Position numbers and translations under genes: made by a program
From: Acidobacteriota bacterium
Lineage (GTDB): Bacteria > Acidobacteriota > Blastocatellia > Pyrinomonadales > Pyrinomonadaceae
DNA length: 64,000 nt
Direction: 5' to 3'
NCBI GenBank assembly: GCA_019639135.1
Contig: JAHBSL010000006.1
Location: 62,001 to 126,000 of the forward strand
The notes under the pieces: generated by a model
What the model was told of the DNA's origin: nothing
The model's database searches: none
Seen by the model: the letters and a program-made list of their open reading frames with translations, nothing else
Shown here: in pieces, positions 9,004-18,340 of the stretch
Layout of the letters: each line of letters opens with the position of its first letter
Position numbering within the stretch: the first letter of the stretch is position 1

Positions 9004-9756
9004 ATGGCAAAGCTCAAACAACGCGAACTTGATACGCCGGTCTCGCCCGATGAGGTCACGGTCGAAGTTCCGGTGGTGAACGATCTGCCGGCGATCCGGG
9101 AAAATACCGCGGCTCAGCAGATCGCCCGGGGGCGTGCGCTTCGAAACTATGTTTACCTGCCGCTGATCTTCCTTACCGTCGCACTGCTCGGCGGCCTGCG
9201 GCTGAGCGGCAACGATGGCTCGTTCATATTCGTTCGTCCGGCACTCATCTGTCTGATCTTTGCTGCGATACTTTTGCTCCTTTTCTTTCGTGCCGGAATG
9301 CTGCGGGTCGATGGCTGGTTCACTGAGGAAATGACCGGGACGCAAACGGCCGCAAATGGGCTGGTCCTCGTTTCGCTTTTCGCCGCGGCGACGCAGATCT
9401 TCAACTCGCTCATTCCCGAACAGGGGCTTCCCTTTTGGATAGTCAGCTTCTGCTTTCTTTGGGTGCTTTGGAACAATCTCTTTGCCGAGTTTGACCCGAA
9501 ACGGCTTTTGAAGAGCCTCGGTGCAATGTTTGGCCTAGCATTTGTCACCAAGTATATGGTGCTCGCGAATCTGACCGCTCCGGGCGGGCGAAGTTGGTTG
9601 CGGTCGTTGATCGAGAACCCGGCACAGGAAGCGGCGACCTGGCTGCTCGATCTGCCGAGGTTCTCGGCCGGGACAGGGTACATACAATTTTTCGCCGTAA
9701 TTATTTTTCTGCTGGGGTTGTTTCTAACGCCTTCAGCCACAAATAGAGACCGATGA
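9004..9756 (+). CDS. Six-helix membrane protein of unknown function
   Basis: 250-residue integral membrane protein with a charged cytoplasmic N-terminus (about 1-45) and about six hydrophobic segments spread over residues 46-245. I recognise no family motif. Its stop overlaps the start of the following secreted LolA-like gene by 4 bp, so the two are translationally coupled, and the TPR-like gene sits just upstream. The trio probably works together in the envelope, but the role is not readable from sequence. Confidence 0.65.
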   Translation: MAKLKQRELDTPVSPDEVTVEVPVVNDLPAIRENTAAQQIARGRALRNYVYLPLIFLTVALLGGLRLSGNDGSFIFVRPALICLIFAAILLLLFFRAGMLRVDGWFTEEMTGTQTAANGLVLVSLFAAATQIFNSLIPEQGLPFWIVSFCFLWVLWNNLFAEFDPKRLLKSLGAMFGLAFVTKYMVLANLTAPGGRSWLRSLIENPAQEAATWLLDLPRFSAGTGYIQFFAVIIFLLGLFLTPSATNRDR

Positions 9757-11225
9757 AGTATTTTGCATTCATTCTTGTATTTTTCTTTGCATTCACGGCA
9801 GTTGATGCCCAGTCGCCCTCGCGGACGCTCAAAAATGCCGAGAAAGCACTCGGCGGCTCGAAAGAGCTAAAGCGGTTGACCTCCTGGCAGCTTTCGGGGA
9901 CGGTCCGCCGCGTGCAGGATGGAGCCTCGGGTCGCTTCGTCATGCAAGCGGCAAAGCCGAACCTCTACAACCTTTCTTACGACCTTAACGGCTTTGAATA
10001 CGAATGGGGCTACAACGGCCGCTCCGGCTGGTCGCGTGACTCACGCGAAGGGCTTCGGACGCTGACCGGCGATGAGAGTATCGATTTTCAGACCGAGGCG
10101 AACTACCGGGCAAACTTTTGGCTCAACGCGAAACAACAGCGTTCGAAGATAGTTTCGGCCGGGCCTTCGGCGGTGAACATCTCGACCGCCAAAGGCTCCG
10201 GGATCAAGATCGCGTTCGACCCCGCGACCGGGCTTCGGCTCCGCGAGGAATATTCGATCGGCGAGACGCAGCGGATATTCGAGTACGTGGGACATGAGAA
10301 GACAGGAGCCGTGATGCTTCCCCGCTCGATCAAAATGCAGATCGGCGAAGAAACGTTCGAACTCGTTGTAGAGAAATCGGTCGTGAACCGGCAGATCGTA
10401 AAGGCAGAGTTTAATTTTCCGCAAGTCTCAGGTGAGCCGCTTCCGGACATCCCCGCACTTCTTGCCGAGCTTCAGGCGAACGAAGACAAGGTCGAGAACA
10501 TTCTCGATACCTATTCCTACGTGCAGAAAATCATCCGCCGCGAGCTCGGCAAGGACGGCATTCTCCGCGAGGTCGGTTCGGAGACATATCAGCTTTCGTT
10601 TTACAAGGGCAACCGCATCATGCGTCTTATCGAGAAGAACGGGAAACCGCTTTCGGAAAAGGAGCAGCGTGACGAGGACCGCGAGGTCGAAAAACGTGTC
10701 GAAGAGATCGAAAAAGAGATCGCCAAGCAGGAGCGGCGGTCAAGCTCGGGCCCGCCTTCTGAGAACGGCCAGCGAGTTTCTATCGCGGAGTTGCTCCGCG
10801 CTTCGCGGCTCGTCAATCCGCGTCGCGAACGGTTCCGCGGGCGTGATGTGATAGTTTTCGACTTCGAGCCGAACCCGAATTTTGATTACAAGAACGCCAA
10901 GAGTATGTTGAGATTTTTCGGTAAAACGGCCGGCGTGATGTGGATAGATGAGAAAGACAAACAGGTCGCAAGGCTTGAGGCGTTTCTCGCCGATAGCTTC
11001 AATATCGGCGGTGGGTTGCTTGCAAAGCTTCGAAAGGGAGCGTCATTTACACTCGAACAGGAACGCGTCAACGACGAGATCTGGCTGCCCTCGGTCGCCG
11101 ACATCAACCTCTCTGTGCGCGTGCTTCTGGTCCGCGGTGTGAACATAAATCAGGTCGTTCGGTCGTATGATTATCGGAAGTTTCAGACCGAAGTGAAGGA
11201 CGCCCGCGTTGGCACGGAGAATTAG
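9753..11225 (+). CDS. Secreted LolA-like outer-membrane lipoprotein-sorting-type protein
   Basis: 490 residues with a signal peptide (MKYFAFILVFFFAFTAVDAQ). Two beta-rich parts can be seen: about 25-240, a LolA-like half (SWQLSGTVRRVQDGASGRFV, with FDPATGLRLREEYSIG), and about 245-490, which begins with a helical, charged linker and ends in another LolA/RseB-like sheet (RGRDVIVFDFEPNP, MLRFFGKTAGVMWIDEKD). Such proteins are common in Acidobacteriota and are thought to bind lipid or lipoprotein in the periplasm. The gene converges with the anti-sigma gene and their 3' ends overlap by 4 bp. A second LolA-like gene lies beyond the sigma locus. Confidence 0.65.
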   Translation: MKYFAFILVFFFAFTAVDAQSPSRTLKNAEKALGGSKELKRLTSWQLSGTVRRVQDGASGRFVMQAAKPNLYNLSYDLNGFEYEWGYNGRSGWSRDSREGLRTLTGDESIDFQTEANYRANFWLNAKQQRSKIVSAGPSAVNISTAKGSGIKIAFDPATGLRLREEYSIGETQRIFEYVGHEKTGAVMLPRSIKMQIGEETFELVVEKSVVNRQIVKAEFNFPQVSGEPLPDIPALLAELQANEDKVENILDTYSYVQKIIRRELGKDGILREVGSETYQLSFYKGNRIMRLIEKNGKPLSEKEQRDEDREVEKRVEEIEKEIAKQERRSSSGPPSENGQRVSIAELLRASRLVNPRRERFRGRDVIVFDFEPNPNFDYKNAKSMLRFFGKTAGVMWIDEKDKQVARLEAFLADSFNIGGGLLAKLRKGASFTLEQERVNDEIWLPSVADINLSVRVLLVRGVNINQVVRSYDYRKFQTEVKDARVGTEN

Positions 11226-12037
11226 GGGTTGATACGGAGTATCAAACTTTCGCCCCTCCTTTTGACAGTGATCGTGCGTATCTCTGATCCCGAAGCGAAT
11301 CGCGTTTCGGGCTGGATCTTTTTACCGTCGAGCGATTCGACCACATCGCCCGCACGCACGCCCGCTTTGGCCCCGGCTCCGGATGCTTCGGCAGAGCTGA
11401 CCAGAAATCCCTCCGTCTGAAAAGTGCCCTTAAGTCCCATTAGTGAGAGAACCTCGCTCGAATCGGCCTGTCCGCCGCCATCGAACCCCGGCGGACGCAT
11501 TTCGGGAGGTTCTGGGTTTGCATTGATCGGACGATCCGGAGTCGGGTTAACCGGGCTGCCCGCTCGATCGACCGAACCGCCTTCGCTTGTATTATCAATT
11601 TGCGGCCGCCGCTCGGGCCGTCTTTGCGGCGAAGCAATGCGCTCGGTGACGCGCTCTTGCGGAGCCGGTCTATCGTCATTTACGGCATTTACCGAAGCGG
11701 CGACCTCCGTCGTTTCCGGCAAAGTAGGAGGCGTTGCTTGCGGAAGGCTTTGCGGCAGCGTGGCCGGCACCGGAGCCTCAGCGATCGGCGGCACATCCGT
11801 GACATCCGCCGAACTCAAGACACCAAGATAGAGTGCCGCACCCAGGGCGACCAGAAAGACCGCTGCAAATGCAGGGACGAATATCCGCCAGCCCGAAACG
11901 GATTGCTGCCTCCGAGCCGCAATCCTTCCGCGGACCTTGTGGTCAAAATCCGTCGGAGCGGCCATACGAGGCATCGCATTCAGCATCGCGGCAATTTGCC
12001 GGTCCTCAGCGCTCAAATTTTCCGATTCGTTGGTCAT
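11222..12037 (-). CDS. Anti-sigma-factor-like membrane protein with C-terminal PDZ domain
   Basis: 271 residues: a cytoplasmic N-terminus (1-50) of the size of an anti-sigma domain, one membrane helix (about 52-75), a Pro/Thr/Arg-rich periplasmic linker (about 80-190) and a C-terminal PDZ-like domain (about 200-270: LMGLKGTFQTEGFLVSSAEASGAGAKAGVRAGDVVESLDGKKI). Its start overlaps the stop of the ECF sigma gene by 4 bp, the classical arrangement for a cognate anti-sigma factor. The PDZ domain outside the membrane suggests it senses exposed peptide ends or is a substrate of a regulated protease. No zinc HxxxCxxC motif is present, so binding to sigma would be of another type. Confidence 0.7.
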   Translation of the reverse strand: MTNESENLSAEDRQIAAMLNAMPRMAAPTDFDHKVRGRIAARRQQSVSGWRIFVPAFAAVFLVALGAALYLGVLSSADVTDVPPIAEAPVPATLPQSLPQATPPTLPETTEVAASVNAVNDDRPAPQERVTERIASPQRRPERRPQIDNTSEGGSVDRAGSPVNPTPDRPINANPEPPEMRPPGFDGGGQADSSEVLSLMGLKGTFQTEGFLVSSAEASGAGAKAGVRAGDVVESLDGKKIQPETRFASGSEIRTITVKRRGESLILRINP

Positions 12038-12726
12038 CTCAAACCCAATATTTCCTTATCTAGCTTTTCTCTTAGCATTCCGCGTGCCCGGTTTATCCGC
12101 GATTTCGTTGTACCAAGCTCGATCTCAAGCACCTGCGATATCTCGTCGTAGCTCAATTCCTCGATATCCCTCAGGATTATCGGGACGCGATACTTCTCGG
12201 GCAAGGTTGCGATCGCCTTGGCAATGGCGGCGGAGCGTTGATCGTCGTCATAGCTCGCGTCCTGCAGCCTTCGACCGTCGGCAGGCTGATATTCGGCGGT
12301 GTCGCTCGCATCATCCGAAAAAAGCCCCGTCAGCGAGAACAAACGCCGCCGCTTGCGTTTCCTCAATTCAGAGATCGCGAGATTGCTCGCAATGCGGTAA
12401 ATGTAGGTCGAAAACGCGTAGCCCGCATGATAACGGTCGAGGGCAAAGTAGAGCCGGACAAACGTCTCCTGAGCCAGATCGACCGCTTCTTCATAGTCGT
12501 TCAAAAATCGATACAGAAAGTTCGTTATCGGATTACGATAACGGTCCATCAATACGCCGAACGCAGCCTCATCGCCGCCGGCGGCTGCCGCCGCAAGCTC
12601 ATGATCGGACAACGCAGCCGCAGTTTGCCCGCTGCTTTGAGCTTTGCCCATATCACGTTCGACCGATGCCATACGTTCATCGTTTGTACACCATTCGCCC
12701 CGTGCCGGACAAAGGCCGTCCTGCAT
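12034..12726 (-). CDS. ECF RNA polymerase sigma factor (RpoE-like)
   Basis: 230 residues with sigma region 2 (about 60-130: FLYRFLNDYEEAVDLAQETF, AFSTYIYRIASNLAISELRK) and region 4 (about 170-225: LPEKYRVPIILRDIEELSYDEISQVL and GTTKSRINRARGMLREKL). It directs RNA polymerase to its own regulon and is controlled by the downstream PDZ anti-sigma-like protein (4-bp overlap). The start at 12726 is the longest ATG; a later ATG at about 12672 would remove an N-terminal stretch that looks non-conserved. Flanking LolA-like genes suggest an envelope-related regulon. Confidence 0.9.
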   Translation of the reverse strand: MQDGLCPARGEWCTNDERMASVERDMGKAQSSGQTAAALSDHELAAAAAGGDEAAFGVLMDRYRNPITNFLYRFLNDYEEAVDLAQETFVRLYFALDRYHAGYAFSTYIYRIASNLAISELRKRKRRRLFSLTGLFSDDASDTAEYQPADGRRLQDASYDDDQRSAAIAKAIATLPEKYRVPIILRDIEELSYDEISQVLEIELGTTKSRINRARGMLREKLDKEILGLR

Positions 12727-12780
12727 AAACCTACACGCACGACGGCCTCAAAAGTTGCAAATTGTTATCTGTGTCTGAAC

Positions 12781-13383
12781 TCAATCGAGCGGCGAAATAA
12801 CGGCGACCACGTGAAACTCGCGTCTTGGCTTCGCGAGTGAAAGGGTGCCCAGCACCGCAGGAACGCCGGGCCGAAGTTCAGACCGGGTCGATGAAAACGA
12901 TGCGACATCGTACCCATAGGGAGCATCCGCTTCGTCAGCGCCCTTTTTTGCTAAGGAAATCGGGACACGAAGCGAGAATCCCGAGACTTGCAGTATATAT
13001 CGGAAGTCCGCGGAACCGACGCCTTCCGCCGTTAGCTGCCCGATCCGCCAGTCAAGAGCTGAAACGGGGTCTGTTTCGTTTAGCTCAATAAAGCCGCGGC
13101 CTTCGACCTTGCTGCCGGCCGCCGCTCGGGCCATAAAGTCCGCCGCAATGCGGAGTTTCCCCGCCTCGTTTCGTGTTTTGGAAACGGTGTCGATAATGCT
13201 ACTTAGTTCGGTAGGGATCGGGGTGCCGTTGATGGAAATATCTGACGAGATCAGATAAATGCGGACGTCGACCGCACCCGTCGGCAGTTGGGCGGCCTGC
13301 TGGCCGCTAGCGGGCAAAAGGAGGCCGATGAAGAAGATCGGGAAAAGAAGAAAGAAACGAGTAGCTGATTGAAACTTGGTCAT
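12781..13383 (-). CDS. Secreted protein of unknown function
   Basis: About 200 residues with a signal peptide (hydrophobic about 8-27, cleavage near ASGQQ). The mature part contains repeated beta-strand patterns and no cysteines; I recognise no family. The ATG at 13383 is preferred to a TTG two codons upstream because a GGAG site lies about ten bases ahead. It lies just upstream of the ECF sigma gene in the same direction (55 bp), so it may be co-expressed. Confidence 0.55.
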   Translation of the reverse strand: MTKFQSATRFFLLFPIFFIGLLLPASGQQAAQLPTGAVDVRIYLISSDISINGTPIPTELSSIIDTVSKTRNEAGKLRIAADFMARAAAGSKVEGRGFIELNETDPVSALDWRIGQLTAEGVGSADFRYILQVSGFSLRVPISLAKKGADEADAPYGYDVASFSSTRSELRPGVPAVLGTLSLAKPRREFHVVAVISPLD

Positions 13384-13469
13384 AAACAATTCACTCCTGC
13401 AAAGTGTCCGGGGAAAGTCACCCGATTACACACCCGCAGGAGCGAAAAGTTTCAAAATCGTTTTTGTGC

Positions 13470-14306
13470 CTACCCTACAAGGAACATTCCCTCATCGACC
13501 TTCTGCCCAAAAGTTATTGTCCCGATCATAGCTTCTTCGATCTCTCGATCGTCGGCCCAGAGGACGGTCCGGTACGGGACCAATGTGCCTTGGGCAAAGC
13601 GGTAATCATAGAATTTCCTTTTGTACTTTACCCCAAGCTCTTCGTACTCGAGCTGCATCACGCGAAAGGTCCGAACGCTGACATAGAACCGCGTCTTTCG
13701 GTCCTTTTTGTCTTTTACATCAATAACGAAATACTCGACACCTAGCTGCTTTTCCTTACCGATCAATTCGAGGGTCGATTCGTTTTCCTTGTAACGCAAT
13801 AAAGCGTCGATCCCGCGAAACATCGACTGCTCAAATGCCCTTACGGCCGAGTCCTGAGGTATGAAGACCGAGTCGTTGAAAACACCGAAGATGCGATCGT
13901 CAACATGCATTAGGGAATAACGCGTGGCCGGAAGCTCCTGCTCCCAGCGAACCTTGTCCTTAGAGGAGTTGGCTCCCCGGATGATCCAACGCTGGTAGTT
14001 CGAATTGTCCATCGAACCCGCAGCATTTCGCGTCCGCAGCCTCCCACGTTCAAAGGTCGTCCGTCGGATCTGGTCAAGAACCTGGCGACCGCCGCCGAGG
14101 CCATAAATAACGATCGTGGTTTCCGCGACCTGCTCGGCGCTCGGCTCTTGAGCACTACCCCTCTGCGGCGTTGGTGTAGCGACCGGACCAGGCGAAGGCG
14201 TCGGGGTCGGATCCTGCCCGAGTGACGGCACCGTCAAGACGAAAGATGCTGACAAAACTGCAAGGCTGAAAAAAAGGCTTTTTCCTAAGGTTCTCTTAAG
14301 CTTCAT
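13470..14306 (-). CDS. Secreted LolA-like outer-membrane lipoprotein-sorting-type protein
   Basis: 278 residues from the ATG at 14306: signal peptide (SLFFSLAVLSASFVLTVPSLG), a Pro/Thr-rich linker (about 28-55), then a single LolA-like domain (about 58-278) with alternating strands such as RKTRFYVSVRTFRVMQLEYE. The open frame extends to 14414 but the extra residues include no signal-peptide logic and there is a natural signal start at 14306. It resembles in style the protein at 9753-11225, so two LolA-like genes bracket the ECF sigma locus. Likely periplasmic lipid-binding role by family analogy. Confidence 0.65.
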   Translation of the reverse strand: MKLKRTLGKSLFFSLAVLSASFVLTVPSLGQDPTPTPSPGPVATPTPQRGSAQEPSAEQVAETTIVIYGLGGGRQVLDQIRRTTFERGRLRTRNAAGSMDNSNYQRWIIRGANSSKDKVRWEQELPATRYSLMHVDDRIFGVFNDSVFIPQDSAVRAFEQSMFRGIDALLRYKENESTLELIGKEKQLGVEYFVIDVKDKKDRKTRFYVSVRTFRVMQLEYEELGVKYKRKFYDYRFAQGTLVPYRTVLWADDREIEEAMIGTITFGQKVDEGMFLVG

Positions 14307-14463
14307 TTGAGACAAAAATAAAAGCGGATTGTAACATAAGCCGCCGAAAATCTCGGCATCGGGACGCTTTTTGCGTACCATTCCTTGATGAAATCGAGGC
14401 CCGAAGGGATGCACACTGCTTCGATTTGACTATGAATTCCTCAACCTCGCACAATACCCGAGT

Positions 14464-14919
14464 ATGCCGCACATCGCCCTCTATGAGCCCGAGATACCCC
14501 CAAATACCGGCAACATCGCCCGACTCTGTGCGGCAACTGGCACAGCGCTCCACGTGGTCGGTGTTACGGGTTTCAGGATGGACGACCGGACGCTGAAACG
14601 TGCCGGGCTTGACTATTGGGACCACGTCGAACTCCACCGCCACATCGCCCTCGATGAGCTGCACAAGGCACTCCCGCGTTCGAGGTTCGTTTACCTTACG
14701 ACGAAAGCCGAACGGCCTTATACCGATTGGGACTTCGCGGAAAGCGACTGCCTCGTGTTTGGCCCGGAGACCCGCGGATTGCCCGAGAAAATTCTCAAGG
14801 ACAACGCCGAAAACTGCCTCACCATCCCAATGTCGAATCCGGTGGTACGCAGTTTAAATCTCGCGACCGCGGTCGGGATCGTGCTTTTTGAAGCCCTTCG
14901 TCAACTCCGCCGACAGTGA
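14464..14919 (+). CDS. trmL: tRNA (cytidine/uridine-2'-O-)-methyltransferase TrmL
   Basis: 151-residue single-domain SPOUT methyltransferase of normal TrmL length. It shows the three knot motifs: PPNTGNIARLCAATGTALHVVG near the start, VFGPETRGLPEKIL about residue 100, and NPVVRSLNLATAVGIVLFE at the C-terminus. The family 2'-O-methylates the wobble base 34 of tRNA-Leu isoacceptors using S-adenosylmethionine, in the cytoplasm. The gene stands alone between a divergent secreted-protein gene and the BON-domain gene. Confidence 0.92.
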   Translation: MPHIALYEPEIPPNTGNIARLCAATGTALHVVGVTGFRMDDRTLKRAGLDYWDHVELHRHIALDELHKALPRSRFVYLTTKAERPYTDWDFAESDCLVFGPETRGLPEKILKDNAENCLTIPMSNPVVRSLNLATAVGIVLFEALRQLRRQ

Positions 14920-15044
14920 CCATACGAGCGGCCTCGCATTTGCGATTTCAGGCATCTTTTTCCACTGCAAATTCGTCTCAATCATGACGTCCGTTTTGCG
15001 ATGTCATTGGGCGGCGCAAACCCATTTTATGGAGGTTTACGATT

Positions 15045-15596
15045 ATGAGGGTAATTAATAGATTAGCACTAATTTTTGTTTTCGCGGCAAGCTCTGCCGT
15101 GGTTGGCGTCAATGCTCAAACGATCACGGGTGAGGTTTCGAACGCGGTTCTGGAAAAAGAAGTCCAGAGCAAGATCCTGCGTTTGCCGTACTACGAGGTT
15201 TTCGACTTCATCTCGTTCCGTATTGACGGCGACACGGTGATCCTCGACGGCAAGGTTCGCAACGCGACGAACCGCCGCGAGGCCGAAGCGACCATAAAAC
15301 GGATCGCAGGAGTCGAGAAGGTCCAGAATAATATCGAGATCCTGAACGTCGGCGGTTTTGACGATAGGATCCGCCGCGACCTTTATCGGTCGCTCGCCCG
15401 GACCGGTTCATTGTCGCGGTACCTGTGGACCGTAAATCCGTCGATGCGGCTTGTTGTCGATCGCGGACACGTAACGCTTGAGGGTTATGTTGCGAATGAG
15501 GGCGACCTTAACCTTGCCAATATTGCGGCACGGACGGTTCCAGGAGTCTTCAGCGTAACGAACAACTTAAAAGTTGACAGCAAGCGGGCTGGGTAG
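15045..15596 (+). CDS. Periplasmic protein with two BON domains
   Basis: 183 residues: signal peptide (about 1-25, ending VNAQ) and two BON domains, about 38-105 (ISFRIDGDTVILDGKVRNATNRREAEATIKRIAGVEKV) and about 112-182 (LVVDRGHVTLEGYVANEGDLNLANIAARTVPGV). BON domains bind phospholipid membranes or stabilise the envelope, as in OsmY. An AUGGAGG-type ribosome site lies 10 bp upstream and a strong terminator follows, so it is a single-gene unit. Confidence 0.88.
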   Translation: MRVINRLALIFVFAASSAVVGVNAQTITGEVSNAVLEKEVQSKILRLPYYEVFDFISFRIDGDTVILDGKVRNATNRREAEATIKRIAGVEKVQNNIEILNVGGFDDRIRRDLYRSLARTGSLSRYLWTVNPSMRLVVDRGHVTLEGYVANEGDLNLANIAARTVPGVFSVTNNLKVDSKRAG

Positions 15597-15618
15597 TCGG
15601 CCCGTGTTCCTCCAGGGA

Positions 15619-15652
15619 GGCCGGTGGGTTTTCAGACCCGCCGGCCTTTTTG
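15619..15652 (+). terminator. Intrinsic terminator after BON-domain gene
   Basis: GGCCGGTGGGT pairs with ACCCGCCGGCC (one G-T wobble) around a short TTTCAG loop, followed by five T residues, 22 bp after the stop codon. Confidence 0.85.
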
Positions 15653-15715
15653 TGTTGCCTTTTCGCTCCCAATCCGTCATTATTTGCGTTTGCCTTGTGG
15701 TAGGGAAATACGACA

Positions 15716-17530
15716 ATGATCGCAGCAGACAAGATCAGAAACATCGCCATCATCGCCCACGTAGACCACGGAAAGACGACCCTGGTCGATTCGATGCTCA
15801 AGCAATCCGGCACTTTCCGTGAGAACGAGGAGGTCGCCGACCGCGTGATGGACTCGATGGACCTCGAACGCGAACGCGGCATCACCATCATGGCCAAGAA
15901 CACCTCGATCCGCTACGGCGATTTTAAGATCAATATCGTCGATACGCCGGGCCACGCCGATTTCGGCGGCGAGGTCGAGCGCGTGCTCAAGATGGTCGAT
16001 GGCATCGTCCTTCTCGTCGATGCCGCCGAAGGCTGCCTTCCGCAGACGCGCTTCGTGCTTCGGAAAGCTCTCGAACTAAAGCTTCCCTGCATCGCTCTGG
16101 TCAACAAGATCGACCGCCAGGACGCCCGGCCCGAAGAGGTGGTCAATGAGATCTACGACCTTTTCATCGACCTCGGCGCAAACGACGAACAGATCGAATT
16201 CCCGATCCTTTATTCGATCTCCCGCGACGGTATCGCGAAAAAAGAACTTGCAGACGAAAGCAAGAGCCTGAAGCCGCTTTTCGACCAGATCCTCGAAACC
16301 ATCCCGGCACCGAAGGCTCTTCGCGATGACAGCCTTCAACTTCTCGTCGCAAATATCGATTACAACCCCTTCGTCGGCCGGCTCGCCATCGGCCGGATAT
16401 TCTCAGGAGAGATCGCAAAAAACCAGGAAGTCATCGTTGCAAAACGCGATGGCTCGACGCAGAAGACGCGCGTAAAGGAGTTGTTCGTTTTCGAGGGGCT
16501 TGACCGCTCGACGACCGAAGAGGCCGGGGTCGGCGAAATCGTCGCTCTGGCAGGGTTTGATGACGTCGAGATCGGCGAGACGATCACGACCGTCGATAAT
16601 CCAAAGCCGTTGCCGGTCATTGCCGTTGACGAACCGACCATCTCAATGATCTTCGGCGTCAACACCTCTCCGTTCTCCGGCATTGACGGCAAGTTCGTCA
16701 CCTCTCGCCAGATCAAGGACCGGCTCGAAAAGGAATTGCTCGGCAACGTCGCTCTCCGCGTTACACAGACCGAAGCGGCGGAGCAATTCAAGGTCTCCGG
16801 CCGCGGCGAACTTCAGCTTGCCATCCTGATCGAAATGATGCGCCGCGAGGGCTATGAGCTGCAGGTCTCAAAGCCCGAGGTCATCACCAAAAAGGATGAA
16901 ACGACCGGTGAAACGCTTGAGCCCTTCGAGCAGGTCGTGATCGACGTGCCCGAAGAATTCATCGGCGTGGTGACCGAAGCTCTCGGCCGCCGCAAGGGCC
17001 AGATGACGAAGATGATCAACAACGGCTCGGGCCGCGTCAGGCTCGAGTATGAGATCCCGTCGCGTGGGCTGATCGGCTTCCGCGGTGAATTCCTGACCGA
17101 AACAAAAGGCACCGGCCTGCTCAACACGATCTTTCTCCGATTCGATAAATGGCAGGGCACGATGAAGTCGCGCTCGACCGGTTCGCTCGTCGCCGACCGA
17201 ATGGGCGAAGCCACAACCTACTCGCTTTACAATCTTCAGGAACGCGGCACGCTTTTCATCAAGCCCGGCGTAAAGGTCTATGAAGGAATGATCGTCGGCG
17301 AGAATGCCCGGGCCGTTGACCTCGACGTCAACGCCATCAAGGAAAAAAAGCTCACGAACATGCGAACCACCTCGGCCGATGAAGCGATGCGGCTCGTACC
17401 GGTCCGGGAAATGTCGCTCGAACGCGCACTCGAATTCATCGCGGACGACGAACTGATCGAGGTCACGCCAAAGGCAATTAGACTTCGCAAGCGCGTTCTC
17501 AAATCGAACGAACGGCCAAAAAAATTATAG
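15716..17530 (+). CDS. typA: Ribosome-associated GTPase TypA/BipA
   Basis: 604 residues, the normal length for TypA. GTPase motifs are complete: G1 AHVDHGKTT (about 18-26), G2/G3 RERGITI and [13 protein letters not shown]4 NKID. It continues with the EF-G-like domains and the TypA C-terminal domain ([61 protein letters not shown]). It is a translational GTPase that helps 50S subunit assembly and stress or cold adaptation. It begins after the terminator of the BON gene and has its own unit; a 360-bp intergenic stretch follows. Confidence 0.97.
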   Translation: MIAADKIRNIAIIAHVDHGKTTLVDSMLKQSGTFRENEEVADRVMDSMDLERERGITIMAKNTSIRYGDFKINIVDTPGHADFGGEVERVLKMVDGIVLLVDAAEGCLPQTRFVLRKALELKLPCIALVNKIDRQDARPEEVVNEIYDLFIDLGANDEQIEFPILYSISRDGIAKKELADESKSLKPLFDQILETIPAPKALRDDSLQLLVANIDYNPFVGRLAIGRIFSGEIAKNQEVIVAKRDGSTQKTRVKELFVFEGLDRSTTEEAGVGEIVALAGFDDVEIGETITTVDNPKPLPVIAVDEPTISMIFGVNTSPFSGIDGKFVTSRQIKDRLEKELLGNVALRVTQTEAAEQFKVSGRGELQLAILIEMMRREGYELQVSKPEVITKKDETTGETLEPFEQVVIDVPEEFIGVVTEALGRRKGQMTKMINNGSGRVRLEYEIPSRGLIGFRGEFLTETKGTGLLNTIFLRFDKWQGTMKSRSTGSLVADRMGEATTYSLYNLQERGTLFIKPGVKVYEGMIVGENARAVDLDVNAIKEKKLTNMRTTSADEAMRLVPVREMSLERALEFIADDELIEVTPKAIRLRKRVLKSNERPKKL

Positions 17531-17583
17531 CCTCTGCCTCTCTGTTTCTATTCTGGATCGATGGCTGTCTTAATGGACATATA

Positions 17584-17697
17584 GTGCAGCTTAGCTCCAT
17601 CAGGAGCGTAATGTTTATAGTTTCGAACGAACACAACGCGAACTCCGTAGGAGCGGCATATTGTTGATATTCAATGGTTTATGCCGCCCCTAACTGG
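17584..17697. repeat. Palindromic interspersed-repeat-like remnant
   Basis: Two short imperfect palindromes lie in the same arrangement: AGCTCCatcAGGAGC followed by GTAATGTTTATAG, then AACTCCgtaGGAGC followed by a GGCAT and a later ATGCCGCCCC. I know similar TCC-GTA-GGA blocks followed by AATGTTTATAG as small dispersed repeats in several bacterial phyla. No coding potential. A genome-wide copy count would decide. Confidence 0.45.
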
Positions 17698-17852
17698 GCC
17701 TTCATCTTGGTTAGGAACTACGATCCTATGAACATTTGGCCCCCTATGAAGCCGAACCACATCTTCAGTTACTGACTTTAGGGTAATCCTCAGTCTTCTT
17801 TTTTTCGAGTGACCTTGACAGCAAACGCTAACGAGCGTATTTTACTATTTAG

Positions 17853-17876
17853 TTACTTAACTACTCAGTTAAGTAA
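17853..17876. promoter_or_regulatory. Candidate ArsR operator
   Basis: Perfect 10-bp inverted repeat TTACTTAACT / AGTTAAGTAA separated by ACTC, ending 14 bp before the first start codon of the VOC-ArsR-SRPBCC operon. Its size and symmetry match ArsR-family operators, and an ArsR gene is the third gene of the operon, so autorepression is likely. Confidence 0.65.
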
Positions 17877-17890
17877 AAAGGAGCGATAAT

Positions 17891-18337
17891 ATGACAAACA
17901 TAAATCCATACATCAATTTTGGCGGCAATTGTGAAGAGGCGATGAACTTTTACCGTTCGGTTTTCGGCGGTGAGTTCATGGGCCCGGTAATGCGCTGGGG
18001 CGAGGCTCCCGGCTGTGATGAGGGCGAGTTCAAACTTCCCGATGATGCGAAAGGGAAAGTGATGCACATGGCACTACCGATCTCGGAAGGAAGCGTGATC
18101 ATGGCGTCCGACGCTATCGACGGCCTGGGCCCGAAATTGACCCCCGGCAACAACATCGCGATCGCCATCGGGCCTGACACACGCGAGGAAGCCGACCGAC
18201 TTTTTACCGGCCTCTCTGAGGGCGGCAAAGTTCAAATGCCGATGGCAGACGCGTTCTGGGGCGGCTATTTTGGCTCATTCGAAGACAAATTCGGCGTCAA
18301 CTGGCTTATTAATGTTGAAATTAAAAAGGAGGACTAA
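17891..18337 (+). CDS. VOC family protein (PhnB-like)
   Basis: 148-residue single-domain vicinal-oxygen-chelate protein of the PhnB/3-demethylubiquinone-methyltransferase-like group (INPYINFGGNCEEAMNFYRSVFGGEF near the start, EEADRLFTGLSEGGKVQMPMADAFWGGYFGSFEDKFGVNW at the end). The family includes metal-dependent dioxygenases, isomerases and binding proteins; the reaction here is unknown. First gene of an eight-gene operon with an AAGGAG ribosome site and the candidate ArsR operator immediately upstream; 3 bp to the next gene. Confidence 0.88.
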   Translation: MTNINPYINFGGNCEEAMNFYRSVFGGEFMGPVMRWGEAPGCDEGEFKLPDDAKGKVMHMALPISEGSVIMASDAIDGLGPKLTPGNNIAIAIGPDTREEADRLFTGLSEGGKVQMPMADAFWGGYFGSFEDKFGVNWLINVEIKKED

Positions 18338-18340
18338 GAA

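Larger units (their letters stand above)
17531..17890. other. 360-bp intergenic region with interspersed-repeat remnants and the ArsR-operon promoter region
   Basis: No convincing gene. The left two thirds hold short palindromic blocks (see repeat at 17584-17697). The right end holds an AT-rich stretch with a perfect inverted repeat directly ahead of the VOC operon. Confidence 0.6.
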
